In this document: positions 1 through 10,993 of the stretch, in pieces
Numbering within the stretch: position 1 is the first letter of the stretch
Layout of the letters: every line of letters starts with the position of its first letter
NCBI GenBank assembly: GCA_022539475.1
Contig: VCMS01000258.1
Location: 29,507-93,506 of the forward strand
Origin: Gracilaria domingensis
Taxonomy: Eukaryota > Rhodophyta > Florideophyceae > Gracilariales > Gracilariaceae
Length of the DNA stretch: 64,000 nt
Direction: 5' to 3'
Translations under genes and position numbers: made by a program
Notes under the pieces: model-generated
Told to the model about the DNA's origin: nothing
Databases searched by the model: none
What the model saw: only the letters and a program-made list of their open reading frames with translations

Positions 1-2200
1 TTGAGAATGTGTTGGCACCTGAGGTCAAGAATTTGTTGATGCCGGCGCTTGCCAAATTGTTGGCGATACCTGTACGGAGAAGAAGCGTTGAGGCTTCTTC
101 TACGTTGGTATTTATTCGATGGTATCCTATCTGAACTGAAGCGGACTATGAAGAAGTTACCAGCTGCCTTCCATCGAGTACACAACGTGGGGTTTCTGAA
201 AGAGCCAAACAAATATTGGGCACACGATTAACAGTGCTCCGGGTGCGTAACTCGATTAGTGCCGACAGTGTAGGATCTTGACACGAAGAGGAATTGTTTG
301 CTCGAAGAAGCAGGTCTCCACAGTGAAGCTAAGTTCTGGCTGCTCGTGCAATTGCTTGTTGGTGAACACCTCGTCCATATCGAGCTTTTGCTGCGTTTTG
401 TTTTCTACTCGTGGTGCCGATTTTGACTATTATGAGGCTTTGAAGAGCTAGTGAAAGCTTTCGTAGTCGGGAAGAACTATTTTGGGAATCACGGCAGTAT
501 TCCGAGTGGCCTTTCCCTCGCCACAGATTTCCCGCAGCACATCGGAACAGGTTATACTTCCACTACAAACACTGTGCCGACTGATGATAAAACATTGATT
601 CGCTGGTGGCTGAAGTGAAGAGCCTCCACTATACTGGTACTACGAAGTCACACAATCCAGCTCAGTAGGTCTGCACCATACGATTGGACGAGACTTACCT
701 TCTTCGACACTCCGTCATTCAAATCTGCCTGCTGGTCATGTCGAGAAGCCTTTGGGTCGAAAACAGCCCATGACACTCAAGTTGATGGGTGTGGAAAAGT
801 TTTTCATGTTCTTGAGACGTGTCGAAAGTGGTCGGCGTCGACGGAGGACCCCAGCCGCAATTGTTCTCCGGAAGAAATGACATCTGTATCAGAGACTCCA
901 AGGGACAGTGATGCTCACCAGAAGTCACAAGAAGGTGCTTTGTCAGCCATTGCTACTGGATCTTTCGACGAGCATCACCCAGATCTTCACCACGAAGCGA
1001 GATGTCGATGAGATACTTTTACCTGAGCAGCTTCGTGGACCTCAGGTTTCCAGTGCTTCTCCAGTTGTTTCATTGGAGACGAAGATTGAAGAGAAGCAGG
1101 ATCCATATCCTGAAAATGCTCTGGGCCTTGTTGCGACTATTCAAAAGAGCCTCGTAAAGAAGAAAAAGTTGAGAGTGAAGAAGATGCGAATGCAGGATCA
1201 CTTTGCCAAACCCAAGTTCAACAAAGAGTTTGTCAGAATGGTCAATGTTGCTTTACATGAGACTCAGTCTAAAGTGCCATGGATTTTCAGTGATAACTTT
1301 CCACCTAGTCGTTCTGAACGAAATGAAGAAGGCAGTTGCAGCGGAGTCTTCGAGAATCTTGAAAGTGAATCCGGAAGTACTCTGGCAGCTCTCACAGAGA
1401 TCGGGAATCTAGAAATTCAGTCAGAAGTTCTTTCGGCGAAGCATGAAGACAATGATCATTCTTCTTTGCAGCATGAATCAGGATCCGAGCTTTCTTCTTG
1501 CTCCGACTGTGGTCTAAAGGCCGTACGTCTGGCCGCGCACATCAAGTACCCTCTCTTGAATCCTACAGCATGGGAGAAAAATGGAGGGAGGATTCACCAT
1601 TTCTACTATCTTCCGTGCCGTGTTAGACATGAGAGTCGTATCCAAAAGCCGTTTCAGTTTTCCACAGCTATGCAGAAGTGGTTACTTAGTGCACTACTCA
1701 CCAAGTGTATGGTTGCTGGTCTTTCACTCTCTTCAGCATATGCGATGATTTTATCAAGAAGAAGTACAGGATATCAAGTCACGTTTCTGCTTGTTATGAA
1801 TATCTCAGTTGCCCACCAGAGCGTGGAAAAGTCTACGAGAAAAAGCCGGTACGAGCGTTGTGCACCAAGTCATTCAAGTTGGTTGTTAATCGTCATGTGT
1901 CTGTCAGGGACGATCGTCAAAAGAAGCTATCGGAACGCACTTCGCACATTCTTCGTCGCCGGTTGCAATTTCCGGTTCGAGTGAACCTTCGTCTCTTCCC
2001 TCACCGGAAGAAATCTTCTGTATGCTCAGTTAATCCGTTCCTTACCGGCAAACCAGAAGCTCGTATGGTTGATCATTATCGCTCAATGGATTCAGCTACT
2101 TCATTCGTTTATTCACTGCTCTTCATCATTCTATCGGTTTATGCTTGCTTCTTCTTATCTGCTTGGACACTACTGCTGTCTACAAATGAGTTCGCTTTGA
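1..2200 (+). pseudogene. Gag-like ORF of copy A, frame-shifted
   Basis: Counterpart of the intact Gag-like ORF at 8656-10872. The first ~750 bases are about 90 bases longer than the homologous 660 bases of the intact copy because of scattered 1-bp insertions, and no frame stays open. Further on, single indels (an extra T near 987, a missing C near 1709, an extra G near 2047) break the frame again, leaving two overlapping open pieces at ~908-1984 and ~1705-2310. Whether these are biological mutations or uncorrected long-read errors cannot be settled here; the sharp change in error density favours an assembly artefact for the first 750 bases. Confidence 0.85.
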
Positions 2201-2320
2201 TTCAAACCATTCAGTTGAGACGTTACTCGAAAATTCACTCTGCCAATCACATGTTGAACATTGATCATGCTTATGCCACGTCTTGGTCGCCCAGGCGTAG
2301 CGACCGCTGAGTTGGGGGTG

Positions 2321-4282
2321 TGTAAAGGCGGATTCGTCAGTACCACAAATGACACGAAAGAGGCGGAACGGCGTACATCAAAGTGCACTGCTGGAACTAG
2401 GGTTTGCAGGGTTGGTTGCTTATTTAGCACAACCAGACAGCGCAGAGGCTCACCATCGCTCCCTCCGTCGTCTCGAAGCGACCCGAACAGGCCGCCGCAC
2501 AGTGACCGCGGTGCTTCAGCTGCGCTCATCGCCGACCGCGCAGCACTGTGTCATCTCTCTTTCCGCACGCCTCACACACAACCACCGCCTCGAAGATTGT
2601 TGCAATTGGTGCCGCCACTCGTTGCTCACTTTCCGCCCATCGCCGCACCCCTGGACACCGTACTACAGCGCACCCGCCCCGCTGCCGTTACGCTATGATT
2701 TCGCTGCTTGGTGCTGTTCTGGAGCTTGCCCTTTCTGGCTTTGCTGCTACACTCGTATCAGACAGAGACTGTCATTATGACCGTGTGCAAAGTGCATGGT
2801 GATGCGGCTACCTATACACCGCATATGATGCTGTGTCACCACGATCTACTAGTGAAGTGCTACGAATGCTGCCACTGCCGCGACACGTCCGCAACAACAT
2901 CAATCTCGCGCGTGGTTCCACGCGACACAATTGATCTCTCGTTAATTTCTATCATAGACGGCGCCGATGCGCGCAGGACAGCGCCGCTGAGAGACAGCGT
3001 GGCTATGACAAGATGATGTATTCAACCTAGTCTATCTCCATGGAGCCTGGCTGCTTCCACCTCAACGCATAATGTGTGACGCAACATGCTACTAGTATCA
3101 GCAATGACTCCGGCATGCATCCCGCACCCAATAAGAAGGGCGAGTACAACTTCTTGGCTTAGGGTTTCGGCAACTAGAACATTCGTCTGCCATGAATACT
3201 TGGAATGGAACTTCGTGTCTAATATTCGTGTATCACACGACCGATGGTGACATGTCATATTGGAATGGTTGGGACCGCAGCATGTGGCTGTCTATATAGA
3301 CCTCATCTTCTCACTCTCGCCGTCATCTCATCTCAGTGAGACCACACGATCAAGACCAGATCATCAAGTCCAGACCACCTACATTATTCGTCCCCACACT
3401 CCCGTTTTTCGTGAAGCCCATCTTTTCCCCTTGGCATCCCCAACTTCCTTCAGCACAGTCAGTGCTTTCTCTGCCACCAACTTTCCTCCTTTGGTTCCCT
3501 TTCGTTCTCTTCGGGTGGCTTGGTCTCCCACCCCGACACCGTTGTATCGCACAGTGCTGCCCTACGATGGGCCCGTATTGCACTGCTGCGGCTATTGTTG
3601 TTTGCCCTCGCTACTCTTCAGTTGTTTGTTGATGATTGCTTTCTTGTTTGTTTATTCTGGTCATTTGCTTTGCTGATTTGCCTTTCTCTCTATCATCGTA
3701 TTTGGTTTGCTTGAGTTGCTTTACTTGTTCTTGGTCTCCGTCTATCTGGAAAATCCGTACTATCTACCAGGTTGTTCCTCCCGTTCTGAACATCACCGTC
3801 TCTTCAGTGTTTATGTAACAGTGCCCTAAGATTGGGCTTGTGTTCTGTCTTTCAGTTGGGTTGGCGCCGCGTATGTGACCGAGAGAGTGGTCGTACGTGT
3901 TGGTGCTAATCTAGTTGTCTGTCAAGTTGTTGGAGCTCATTGCTTAGGCCTCGAGTTGTAGGCGCTTTGAAGCTCTACTTATTGTATTGATTGTTGGTTT
4001 TTTCATCTAGAAGTGTTCAGTGCTGTTGGTACGCTGGTACTATTTGGTTTCTTTGTTCGTGCAGATGGGTCGTTTGGTTTATCGTTCGTTGTTGCTTGTT
4101 TGCCATTGTCATTGAATCTTGCAGGCATAGGCCTGTTGGTTGTCAGTTTGTTTTCTTTTACAAACCACTGAGCTACATTTATCGGTTTGTTTCGCCTTTC
4201 TAGGCTGGTACTCTCGACCTCCTCCTTGGGTTTGTCACCACCCGCGTCATTCTGCGCATTCGGTACAAAAATGACGTTTACA
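2321..4282 (+). repeat. 3' LTR of copy A
   Basis: 1962-bp direct repeat nearly identical to the LTRs at 6704-8667 and 10994-12957. It starts TGTAAAGG and ends TTTACA, the usual TG...CA ends. The main differences are a short patch near 3258-3285 and isolated indels. A TATATA box lies at 3293-3298. Many short ORFs inside it recur in all three LTRs and are not genes. Confidence 0.95.
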
Positions 4283-4350
4283 CTTATGCAGATGCAGTTG
4301 CGCAGCTCCTCTGCTACACTACACGTACCCCAGGGGTAGCCCTCCTCCAA

Positions 4351-5022
4351 GGCGTAATTTGATAAGTGGCGCAATTTGATACGTTTAGAGCTCTAAAAAT
4401 GTTCTTCACAGTGCGTAGATGTAACAGTTCAACGAAAAAGTTGGAAGTCTAGGACACGTGTACATAAATGGTTCCAAAATCTAAAGGTTTGTACCTACTT
4501 TGGGGCCCTGGTAGAACACTAGATTTGGCATACCAAAAATTGGATATTTGATACCTACCGTGAAGAGGTATGTGAACAATTCTGATCAGAAAACGTTTGC
4601 CGGTGAAGTTTGATAATACTGAAGAGTATACTAACTTTTCGATTGCTCATGTCATGTTCTTGTGTTGAACAACGTAAAACTACAACTAAAGCTCATGAAT
4701 CAAGTGTAATAGATTTGTAAGAAACAAAAGAGTTAGTATTGGTGCTTTGTTTTTATCTCGTCCCAATTTCTACAATAGTAAACCTTATTACCTAGAAAAG
4801 CATTTTCTGAGCCTGGCAATGACTAATAGACAACTTTTTGCTTGAGATAGCAGTAAAAAGAACATTAGACTAGTCACTACTCTGAAGGTACATTTAGTGT
4901 TGTTAGTGCCCCAAACGTATCAAATTGAGCCGGTCATGCTTTTCTGGCATCTGAAGCACGCGCCATTTTACTCAAAAAATTATCTTTCATTATACCGTGC
5001 ACTATCCGTTCCAAATTGCGCC
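4351..5022. mobile_element. MITE-like element with nested inverted repeats
   Basis: A 29-bp terminal inverted repeat starting GGCGCAATTTGATACG lies at 4368-4396, and its complement with about four mismatches at 4903-4931. Each is flanked by a second degenerate copy of the same motif (GGCGTAATTTGATAAG at 4351-4366; complement CCAAATTGCGCC ending at 5022). The AT-rich interior has no coding potential. No clear target-site duplication was found, so the exact ends are uncertain. Confidence 0.5.
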
Positions 5023-6698
5023 GGTGAGAAGGTTACCATCGGTACAGCTTCGTGCTGCGTTCATACTTTTGAATCCGGTCAGTCATACGTAATCCATCAA
5101 CGCTTTCTCGAGTCGCCGCTTGACCTCTTCCGCTCTCGCGTCGTGTCCACTCCACCCAACTCGTTCCCGAAAACGCGCTCGTCGCAGTCTGCTGTGCACG
5201 TGCCGAGTTCTAAACTCGAGACACTGAGGCCTTCAGTTAATACTCATATGTCAACGCGTCGAGCTGCATATTACCGAAACTTCAACTGAGCAATCAGCAC
5301 CCGCCAACAACACGCCTCACATATTTTTGTACAACCTTTTGACGCTGTCACTAGTTATTTTATCTTTTTGTTGTACATTTGCAAGTCAAAAAGTCAGTAT
5401 CACTCACAGCACACGCTTTGCGTTCAAGACACTTACCAGCGCTACCTGACTCTTTAGTTTTATTTTTGGAAAGCGCACAGCTGCAGTTTTCATACAACAA
5501 GCTGCAACACGGAATCGGAAAAGCTCCACCATTCATCACAGCCGCAATTCCTCGCCATTATGCGCGAGAAACCCGTACGTAACTTCCAACCATTATTCCA
5601 AAGAGACCCGTACGTATCTTCCAACCCATGTCGTCCACGTCCCTATGGTCAGCCAAAACGCTCACCCTCACATTCCACACACCCAATATATGCGGAATAA
5701 CTGCAATCTCCTGCGCTGTTAATTAAATGTAACTCCCAACCTCTTCAGCAGCTGCCTCAAGTTGAGTCAAGTTGAGGCCCTCAACCCGTGCAGCAAATCA
5801 CCACAAAATTGTCAGAGTCGAGGACATCTGTCTATCATGTTCGCTCCAGTCCCATCGCTGGATGGGGCACCCATGTACGGCCCCACAGGCATCACGTCAC
5901 AAGGAAGAGTCAAAGAAAAGGAAAGAAACATTACAGTACATACATAGATGAAGATCGTTCTACAACACGTGGTTCATCCACAACTAACAGCTACTTTGCC
6001 AATTGACATATTGCACAATTCGTAAAACACGACAACCAAATACTTGAGACTTCTCCTTCTGATACAACAAAGTGCATCAAACTCTTGTCAAGAAGCATAT
6101 TCTCATGATTTGCCAAAACTTGCTAACTTCTATTTAGAGAAAAATACGCTATTATCGAAACGCCGGCGTCCCAAACCACGCGAGCTCCAGACACAAATCT
6201 GCAACATTCCAAGTCGACATTAATCAGTCATGATCACATGCTGTTCATCCGGTGGAAAGCACCAATGCGTCCATTTGAGTTGGAAGCGACATTGACGATG
6301 CCTCTCAAAAAGAAAATGAAGATTTTCATTCCATCCTATCACTGAATGACGTTACCGGTTCATTCCAATCTGTTCACTCTGTTCGGTGATCAAGTCCACG
6401 AAATAAAAACCGAAGATCACAATCTTCTCCCGTGCAGTCGGTACCTTGGGCTACAGAGTTGGCAACGCTGTCGAGCTTTTGATCACGAAAAGTGCCAGAG
6501 AGCTCTGAACAACAAATCTGGATAGTGATCCCGAAATATTTGAAGGGCTGTAAGCAGCGAGATTGAGATTAAAAAGGCCAGCGTCTCGAAATTGCTTTGT
6601 TGTAGTGTGGAAAAGCCTACTTTACTGCAAGTCGCGCGACTTGTTATCGCAAATCCAAGGCACCGCTGCTAACAGCGCGATAGACTGTCGACATCATA
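5023..6698. other. Intergenic region, no gene seen
   Basis: No ORF has a recognisable domain, signal peptide or paralogue in the window. A short direct repeat (ACCCGTACGTA followed by CTTCCAACC) occurs at about 5573-5592 and 5609-5628. The complete LTR element inserted at the right end of this stretch. Confidence 0.6.
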
Positions 6699-6703
6699 TG
6701 ATT
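6699..6703. other. Target-site duplication, left (TGATT)
   Basis: TGATT directly precedes the 5' LTR (6704) and is repeated directly after the 3' LTR at 12958-12962. A perfect 5-bp duplication is typical of LTR-element integration and marks this as a single complete insertion. Confidence 0.92.
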
Positions 6704-8667
6704 TGTAAAGGCGGATTCGTCAGTACCACAAATGACACGAAAGAGGCGGAACGGCGTACATCAAAGTGCACTGCTGGAACTAGGGTTTGCAGGGTTGGTT
6801 GCTTATTTAGCACAACCAGACAGCGCAGAGGCTCACCATCGCTCCCTCCGTCGTCTCGAAGCGACCCGAACAGGCCGCCGCACAGTGACCGCGGTGCTTC
6901 AGCTGCGCTCATCGCCGACCGCGCAGCACTGTGTCATCTCTCTTTCCGCACGCCTCACACACAACCACCGCCTCGAAGATTGTTGCAATTGGTGCCGCCA
7001 CTCGTTGCTCACTTTCCGCCCATCGCCGCACCCCTGGACACCGTACTACAGCGCACCCGCCCCGCTGCCGTTACGCTATGATTTCGCTGCTTGGTGCTGT
7101 TCTGGAGCTTGCCCTTTCTGGCTTTGCTGCTACACTCGTATCAGACAGAGACTGTCATTATGACCGTGTGCAAAGTGCATGGTGATGCGGCTACCTATAC
7201 ACCGCATATGATGCTGTGTCACCACGATCTACTAGTGAAGTGCTACGAATGCTGCCACTGCCGCGACACGTCCGCAACAACATCAATCTCGCGCGTGGTT
7301 CCACGCGACACAATTGATCTCTCGTTAATTTCTATCATAGACGGCGCCGATGCGCGCAGGACAGCGCCGCTGAGAGACAGCGTGGCTATGACAAGATGAT
7401 GTATTCAACCTAGTCTATCTCCATGGAGCCTGGCTGCTTCCACCTCAACGCATAATGTGTGACGCAACATGCTACTAGTATCAGCAATGACTCCGGCATG
7501 CATCCCGCACCCAATAAGAAGGGCGAGTACAACTTCTTGGCTTAGGGTTTCGGCAACTAGAACATTCGTCTGCCATGAATACTTGGAATGGAACTTCGTG
7601 TCTAATATTCGTGTATCACACGACCGATGGTGACATGTCATATTGAATGTTGGAAGCTGCCGCAGCATGTGGCTGTCTATATAGACCCTCATCTTCTCAC
7701 TCTCGCCGTCATCTCATCTCAGTGAGACCACACGATCAAGACCAGATCATCAAGTCCAGACCACCTACATTATTCGTCCCCACACTCCCGTTCTTCGTGA
7801 AGCCCATCTTTTCCCCTTGGCATCCCCAACTTCCTTCAGCACAGTCAGTGCTTTCTCTGCCACCAACTTTCCTCCTTTGGTTCCCTTTCGTTCTCTTCGG
7901 GTGGCTTGGTCTCCCACCCCGACACCGTTGTATCGCACAGTGCTGCCCTACGATGGGCCCGTATTGCACTGCTGCGGCTATTGTTGTTTGCCCTCGCTAC
8001 TCTTCAGTTGTTTGTTGATGATTGCTTTCTTGTTTGTTTATTCTGGTCATTTGCTTTGCTGATTTGCCTTTCTCTCTATCATCGTATTTGGTTTGCTTGA
8101 GTTGCTTTACTTGTTCTTGGTCTCCGTCTATCTGGAAAATCCGTACTATCTACCAGGTTGTTCCTCCCGTTCTGAACATCACCGTCTCTTCAGTGTTTAT
8201 GTAACAGTGCCCTAAGATTGGGCTTGTGTCTGTCTTTCAGTTGGGTTGGCGCCGCGTATGTGACCGAGAGAGTGGTCGTACGTGTTGGTGCTAATCTAGT
8301 TGTCTGTCAAGTTGTTGGAGCTCATTGCTTAGGCCTCGAGTTGTAGGCGCTTTGAAGCTCTACTTATTGTATTGATTGTTGGTTTTTTCATCTAGAAGTG
8401 TTCAGTGCTGTTGGTACGCTGGTACTATTTGGTTTCTTTGTTCGTGCAGATGGGTCGTTTGGTTTATCGTTCGTTGTTGCTTGTTTGCCATTGTCATTGA
8501 ATCTTGCAGGCATAGGCCTGTTGGTTGTCAGTTTGTTTTCTTTTACAAACCACTGAGCTACATTTATCGGTTTGTTTCGCCTTTCTAGGCTGGTACTCTC
8601 GACCTCCTCCTTGGGTTTGTCACCACCCGCGTCATTCTGCGCATTCGGTACAAAAATGACGTTTACA
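6704..8667 (+). repeat. 5' LTR of the complete element
   Basis: 1964-bp LTR, TGTAAAGG...TTTACA. A TATATA box at 7678-7683 would set transcription start near 7705-7715, leaving a U5-side leader of about 950 bases. Close to its 3' end (8591-8601) it contains TGGTACTCTCG, the same 11 bases that open the primer-binding site at 8668. Confidence 0.95.
7678..7683 (+). promoter_or_regulatory. TATA box of the LTR promoter
   Basis: TATATA in a TCTATATAGA context, repeated at 3293-3298 and 11968-11973 in the other LTRs. It is the only strong TATA-like element centrally placed in the LTR and is the likely U3 promoter. Confidence 0.6.
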
Positions 8668-10872
8668 TGGTACTCTCGAGGAGGGCCTGTTCTTTCGTCT
8701 GCTTCCTCCAGAATCATGTATTTCGATGGGTCTTCTTGTGATGTTAAGAAGTTCTTCCTACACTTTGAGAATGTGTTGGCACCTGAGGTCAAGAATGTTG
8801 ATCGGGCTGCCAAATTGTTGCGATACCTACGGAGAGAAGCGTTTGACTTCTTCTACGATTGGTATGTTATTGATGGTTCCCTATCTGATGAAGCAGAGGA
8901 CTATGAAGAAGTTAAGGCTGCCTTCATCGACCACTTTGGGGTTGTTGAAGAGCCAAAAAAAATTGCGCACGAAACAGTGTCGGTGCGACTCGATAGTGCC
9001 GACATGTTAGGATCCTTGAAGAAGATGGAATTGTTGCTCGAAGAAGCAGGTCTCGACAGTGAAGCTAAGTTTGCATTGCTCGGCAATGCTGTTGGTGAAC
9101 ATATCGAGCTTGCTGGGTTTGTTTTCTATCGTGGTGCCGATGACTATGAGGCTTTGAAGAGACTAGTGAAAGCTTTCGTAGTCGGGAAGAACTCTTGGGA
9201 ATCACGCAGCATTCCGAGTGGCCTTCCCTCGCCACAGATTTCGCAGCAGTCGGAACAGGTTTCTTCCACAAACACTGTGCCGACTGATGATAAAATTGAT
9301 TCGCTGGTGGCTGAAGTTGAAGAGCCTCATATACTGGTTACGAAGTCACAACCAGCAGTGGTTGACCAAGATGAAGAGAGACTTTCTTCACACATTCAAC
9401 TGCCTGCTGGTCATTCGAGAAGCTTTGGGTCGAAAACAGCCCATGACACTCAAGTTGATGGGTGTGGAAAAGTTTTTCATGTTCTTGAGACGTGTCGAAA
9501 GTGGTCGGCGTCGACGGAGGACCCCAGCCGCAATTGTTCTCCGGAAGAAATGACATCTGTATCAGAGACTCCAAGGGACAGTGATGCTCACCAGAAGTCA
9601 CAAGAAGGTGCTTTGTCAGCCATTGCTACTGGATCTTTCGACGAGCATCACCCAGATCTCACCACGAAGCGAGATGTCGATGAGATACTTTTACCTGAGC
9701 AGCTTCGTGGACCTCAGGTTTCCAGTGCTTCTCCAGTTGTTTCATTGGAGACGAAGATTGAAGAGAAGCAGGATCCATATCCTGAAAATGCTCTGGGCCT
9801 TGTTGCGACTATTCAAAAGAGCCTCGTAAAGAAGAAAAAGTTGAGAGTGAAGAAGATGCGAATGCAGGATCACTTTGCCAAACCCAAGTTCAACAAAGAG
9901 TTTGTCAGAATGGTCAATGTTGCTTTACATGAGACTCAGTCTAAAGTGCCATGGATTTTCAGTGATAACTTTCCACCTAGTCGTTCTGAACGAAATGAAG
10001 AAGGCAGTTGCAGCGGAGTCTTCGAGAATCTTGAAAGTGAATCCGGAAGTACTCTGGCAGCTCTCACAGAGATCGGGAATCTAGAAATTCAGTCAGAAGT
10101 TCTTTCGGCGAAGCATGAAGACAATGATCATTCTTCTTTGCAGCATGAATCAGGATCCGAGCTTTCTTCTTGCTCCGACTGTGGTCTAAAGGCCGTACGT
10201 CTGGCCGCGCACATCAAGTACCCTCTCTTGAATCCTACAGCATGGGAGAAAAATGGAGGGAGGATTCACCATTTCTACTATCTTCCGTGCCGTGTTAGAC
10301 ATGAGAGTCGTATCCAAAAGCCGTTTCAGTTTTCCACAGCTATGCAGAAGTGGTTACTTAGTGCACTACTCACCAAGTGTATGGTTGCCTGGTCTTTCAC
10401 TCTCTTCAGCATATGCGATGATTTTATCAAGAAGAAGTACAGGATATCAAGTCACGTTTCTGCTTGTTATGAATATCTCAGTTGCCCACCAGAGCGTGGA
10501 AAAGTCTACGAGAAAAAGCCGGTACGAGCGTTGTGCACCAAGTCATTCAAGTTGGTTGTTAATCGTCATGTGTCTGTCAGGGACGATCGTCAAAAGAAGC
10601 TATCGGAACGCACTTCGCACATTCTTCGTCGCCGGTTGCAATTTCCGGTTCGAGTGAACCTTCGTCTCTTCCCTCACCGGAAGAAATCTTCTGTATGCTC
10701 AGTTAATCCGTTCCTTACCGCAAACCAGAAGCTCGTATGGTTGATCATTATCGCTCAATGGATTCAGCTACTTCATTCGTTTATTCACTGCTCTTCATCA
10801 TTCTATCGGTTTATGCTTGCTTCTTCTTATCTGCTTGGACACTACTGCTGTCTACAAATGAGTTCGCTTTGA
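8656..10872 (+). CDS. Gag-like protein of TR-GAG retrotransposon
   Basis: 738-residue ORF. The first ATG is 8656, inside the last bases of the LTR and upstream of the primer-binding site; the next, 8716, just precedes the Gag-like homology and is an equally good start. Residues ~21-190 look like the Gag fold of Ty3/gypsy elements: an FDGSS start, a hydrophobic AAKLLRYLRREAFDFFYDW block, the acidic DEAEDYEEVKAAFIDHFG block, and a helix-rich ...KFALLGNAV... region. Residues ~200-450 are acidic and Ser-rich. After a KKKKLRVKKMR patch comes a Cys/His-containing region, and the C-terminus is hydrophobic. No CCHC knuckle or enzyme motif was seen. The 3' half has no family I recognise. Confidence 0.82.
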   Translation: MTFTWYSRGGPVLSSASSRIMYFDGSSCDVKKFFLHFENVLAPEVKNVDRAAKLLRYLRREAFDFFYDWYVIDGSLSDEAEDYEEVKAAFIDHFGVVEEPKKIAHETVSVRLDSADMLGSLKKMELLLEEAGLDSEAKFALLGNAVGEHIELAGFVFYRGADDYEALKRLVKAFVVGKNSWESRSIPSGLPSPQISQQSEQVSSTNTVPTDDKIDSLVAEVEEPHILVTKSQPAVVDQDEERLSSHIQLPAGHSRSFGSKTAHDTQVDGCGKVFHVLETCRKWSASTEDPSRNCSPEEMTSVSETPRDSDAHQKSQEGALSAIATGSFDEHHPDLTTKRDVDEILLPEQLRGPQVSSASPVVSLETKIEEKQDPYPENALGLVATIQKSLVKKKKLRVKKMRMQDHFAKPKFNKEFVRMVNVALHETQSKVPWIFSDNFPPSRSERNEEGSCSGVFENLESESGSTLAALTEIGNLEIQSEVLSAKHEDNDHSSLQHESGSELSSCSDCGLKAVRLAAHIKYPLLNPTAWEKNGGRIHHFYYLPCRVRHESRIQKPFQFSTAMQKWLLSALLTKCMVAWSFTLFSICDDFIKKKYRISSHVSACYEYLSCPPERGKVYEKKPVRALCTKSFKLVVNRHVSVRDDRQKKLSERTSHILRRRLQFPVRVNLRLFPHRKKSSVCSVNPFLTANQKLVWLIIIAQWIQLLHSFIHCSSSFYRFMLASSYLLGHYCCLQMSSL
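8668..8684 (+). other. Primer-binding site, tRNA-Val(CAC)
   Basis: Starts TGG immediately after the LTR. TGGTACTCTCG matches perfectly the complement of the 3' end (including CCA) of the tRNA-Val(CAC) gene at 28286-28359, then two mismatches, then GAGG matches: 15 of 17 positions. This strongly suggests tRNA-Val as reverse-transcription primer. Confidence 0.8.
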
Positions 10873-10980
10873 TTCAAACCATTCAGTTGAGACGTTACTC
10901 GAAAATTCACTCTGCCAATCACATGTTGAACATTGATCATGCTTATGCCACGTCTTGGTCGCCCAGGCGTAGCGACCGCT

Positions 10981-10993
10981 GAGTTGGGGGGTG
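10981..10993 (+). other. Polypurine tract-like sequence before the 3' LTR
   Basis: GAGTTGGGGGGTG lies directly upstream of the 3' LTR at 10994 and is the likely plus-strand primer. Copy A has the same tract with one G fewer at 2309-2320. Confidence 0.55.

Larger units (their letters stand above)
1..4282 (+). mobile_element. Broken copy A of a Gag-only LTR retrotransposon (3' part)
   Basis: Internal region (1-2320) plus a full 3' LTR (2321-4282) of the same family as the complete element at 6704-12957. Position 1 corresponds to 8765 of the complete copy, so the 5' LTR and the first ~100 bp of the internal region lie outside the window. The stretch 1-~750 is crowded with single-base insertions relative to the complete copy, whereas 750-4282 is nearly identical. 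The right flank begins CTTAT at 4283, which would be one half of a target duplication whose partner is outside the window. Confidence 0.93.

Noticed and set aside
2548-3818. Chain of ORFs of 60-145 codons on both strands inside the LTRs (also at 6931-8204 and 11221-12494)
   Set aside because: They recur in all three LTRs, overlap in several frames, often start with non-ATG codons and have no domain; they are by-products of LTR sequence.
4897-5289. 130-codon ORF
   Set aside because: It overlaps the right end of the MITE-like element, has no domain, and its composition is like translated noncoding DNA.
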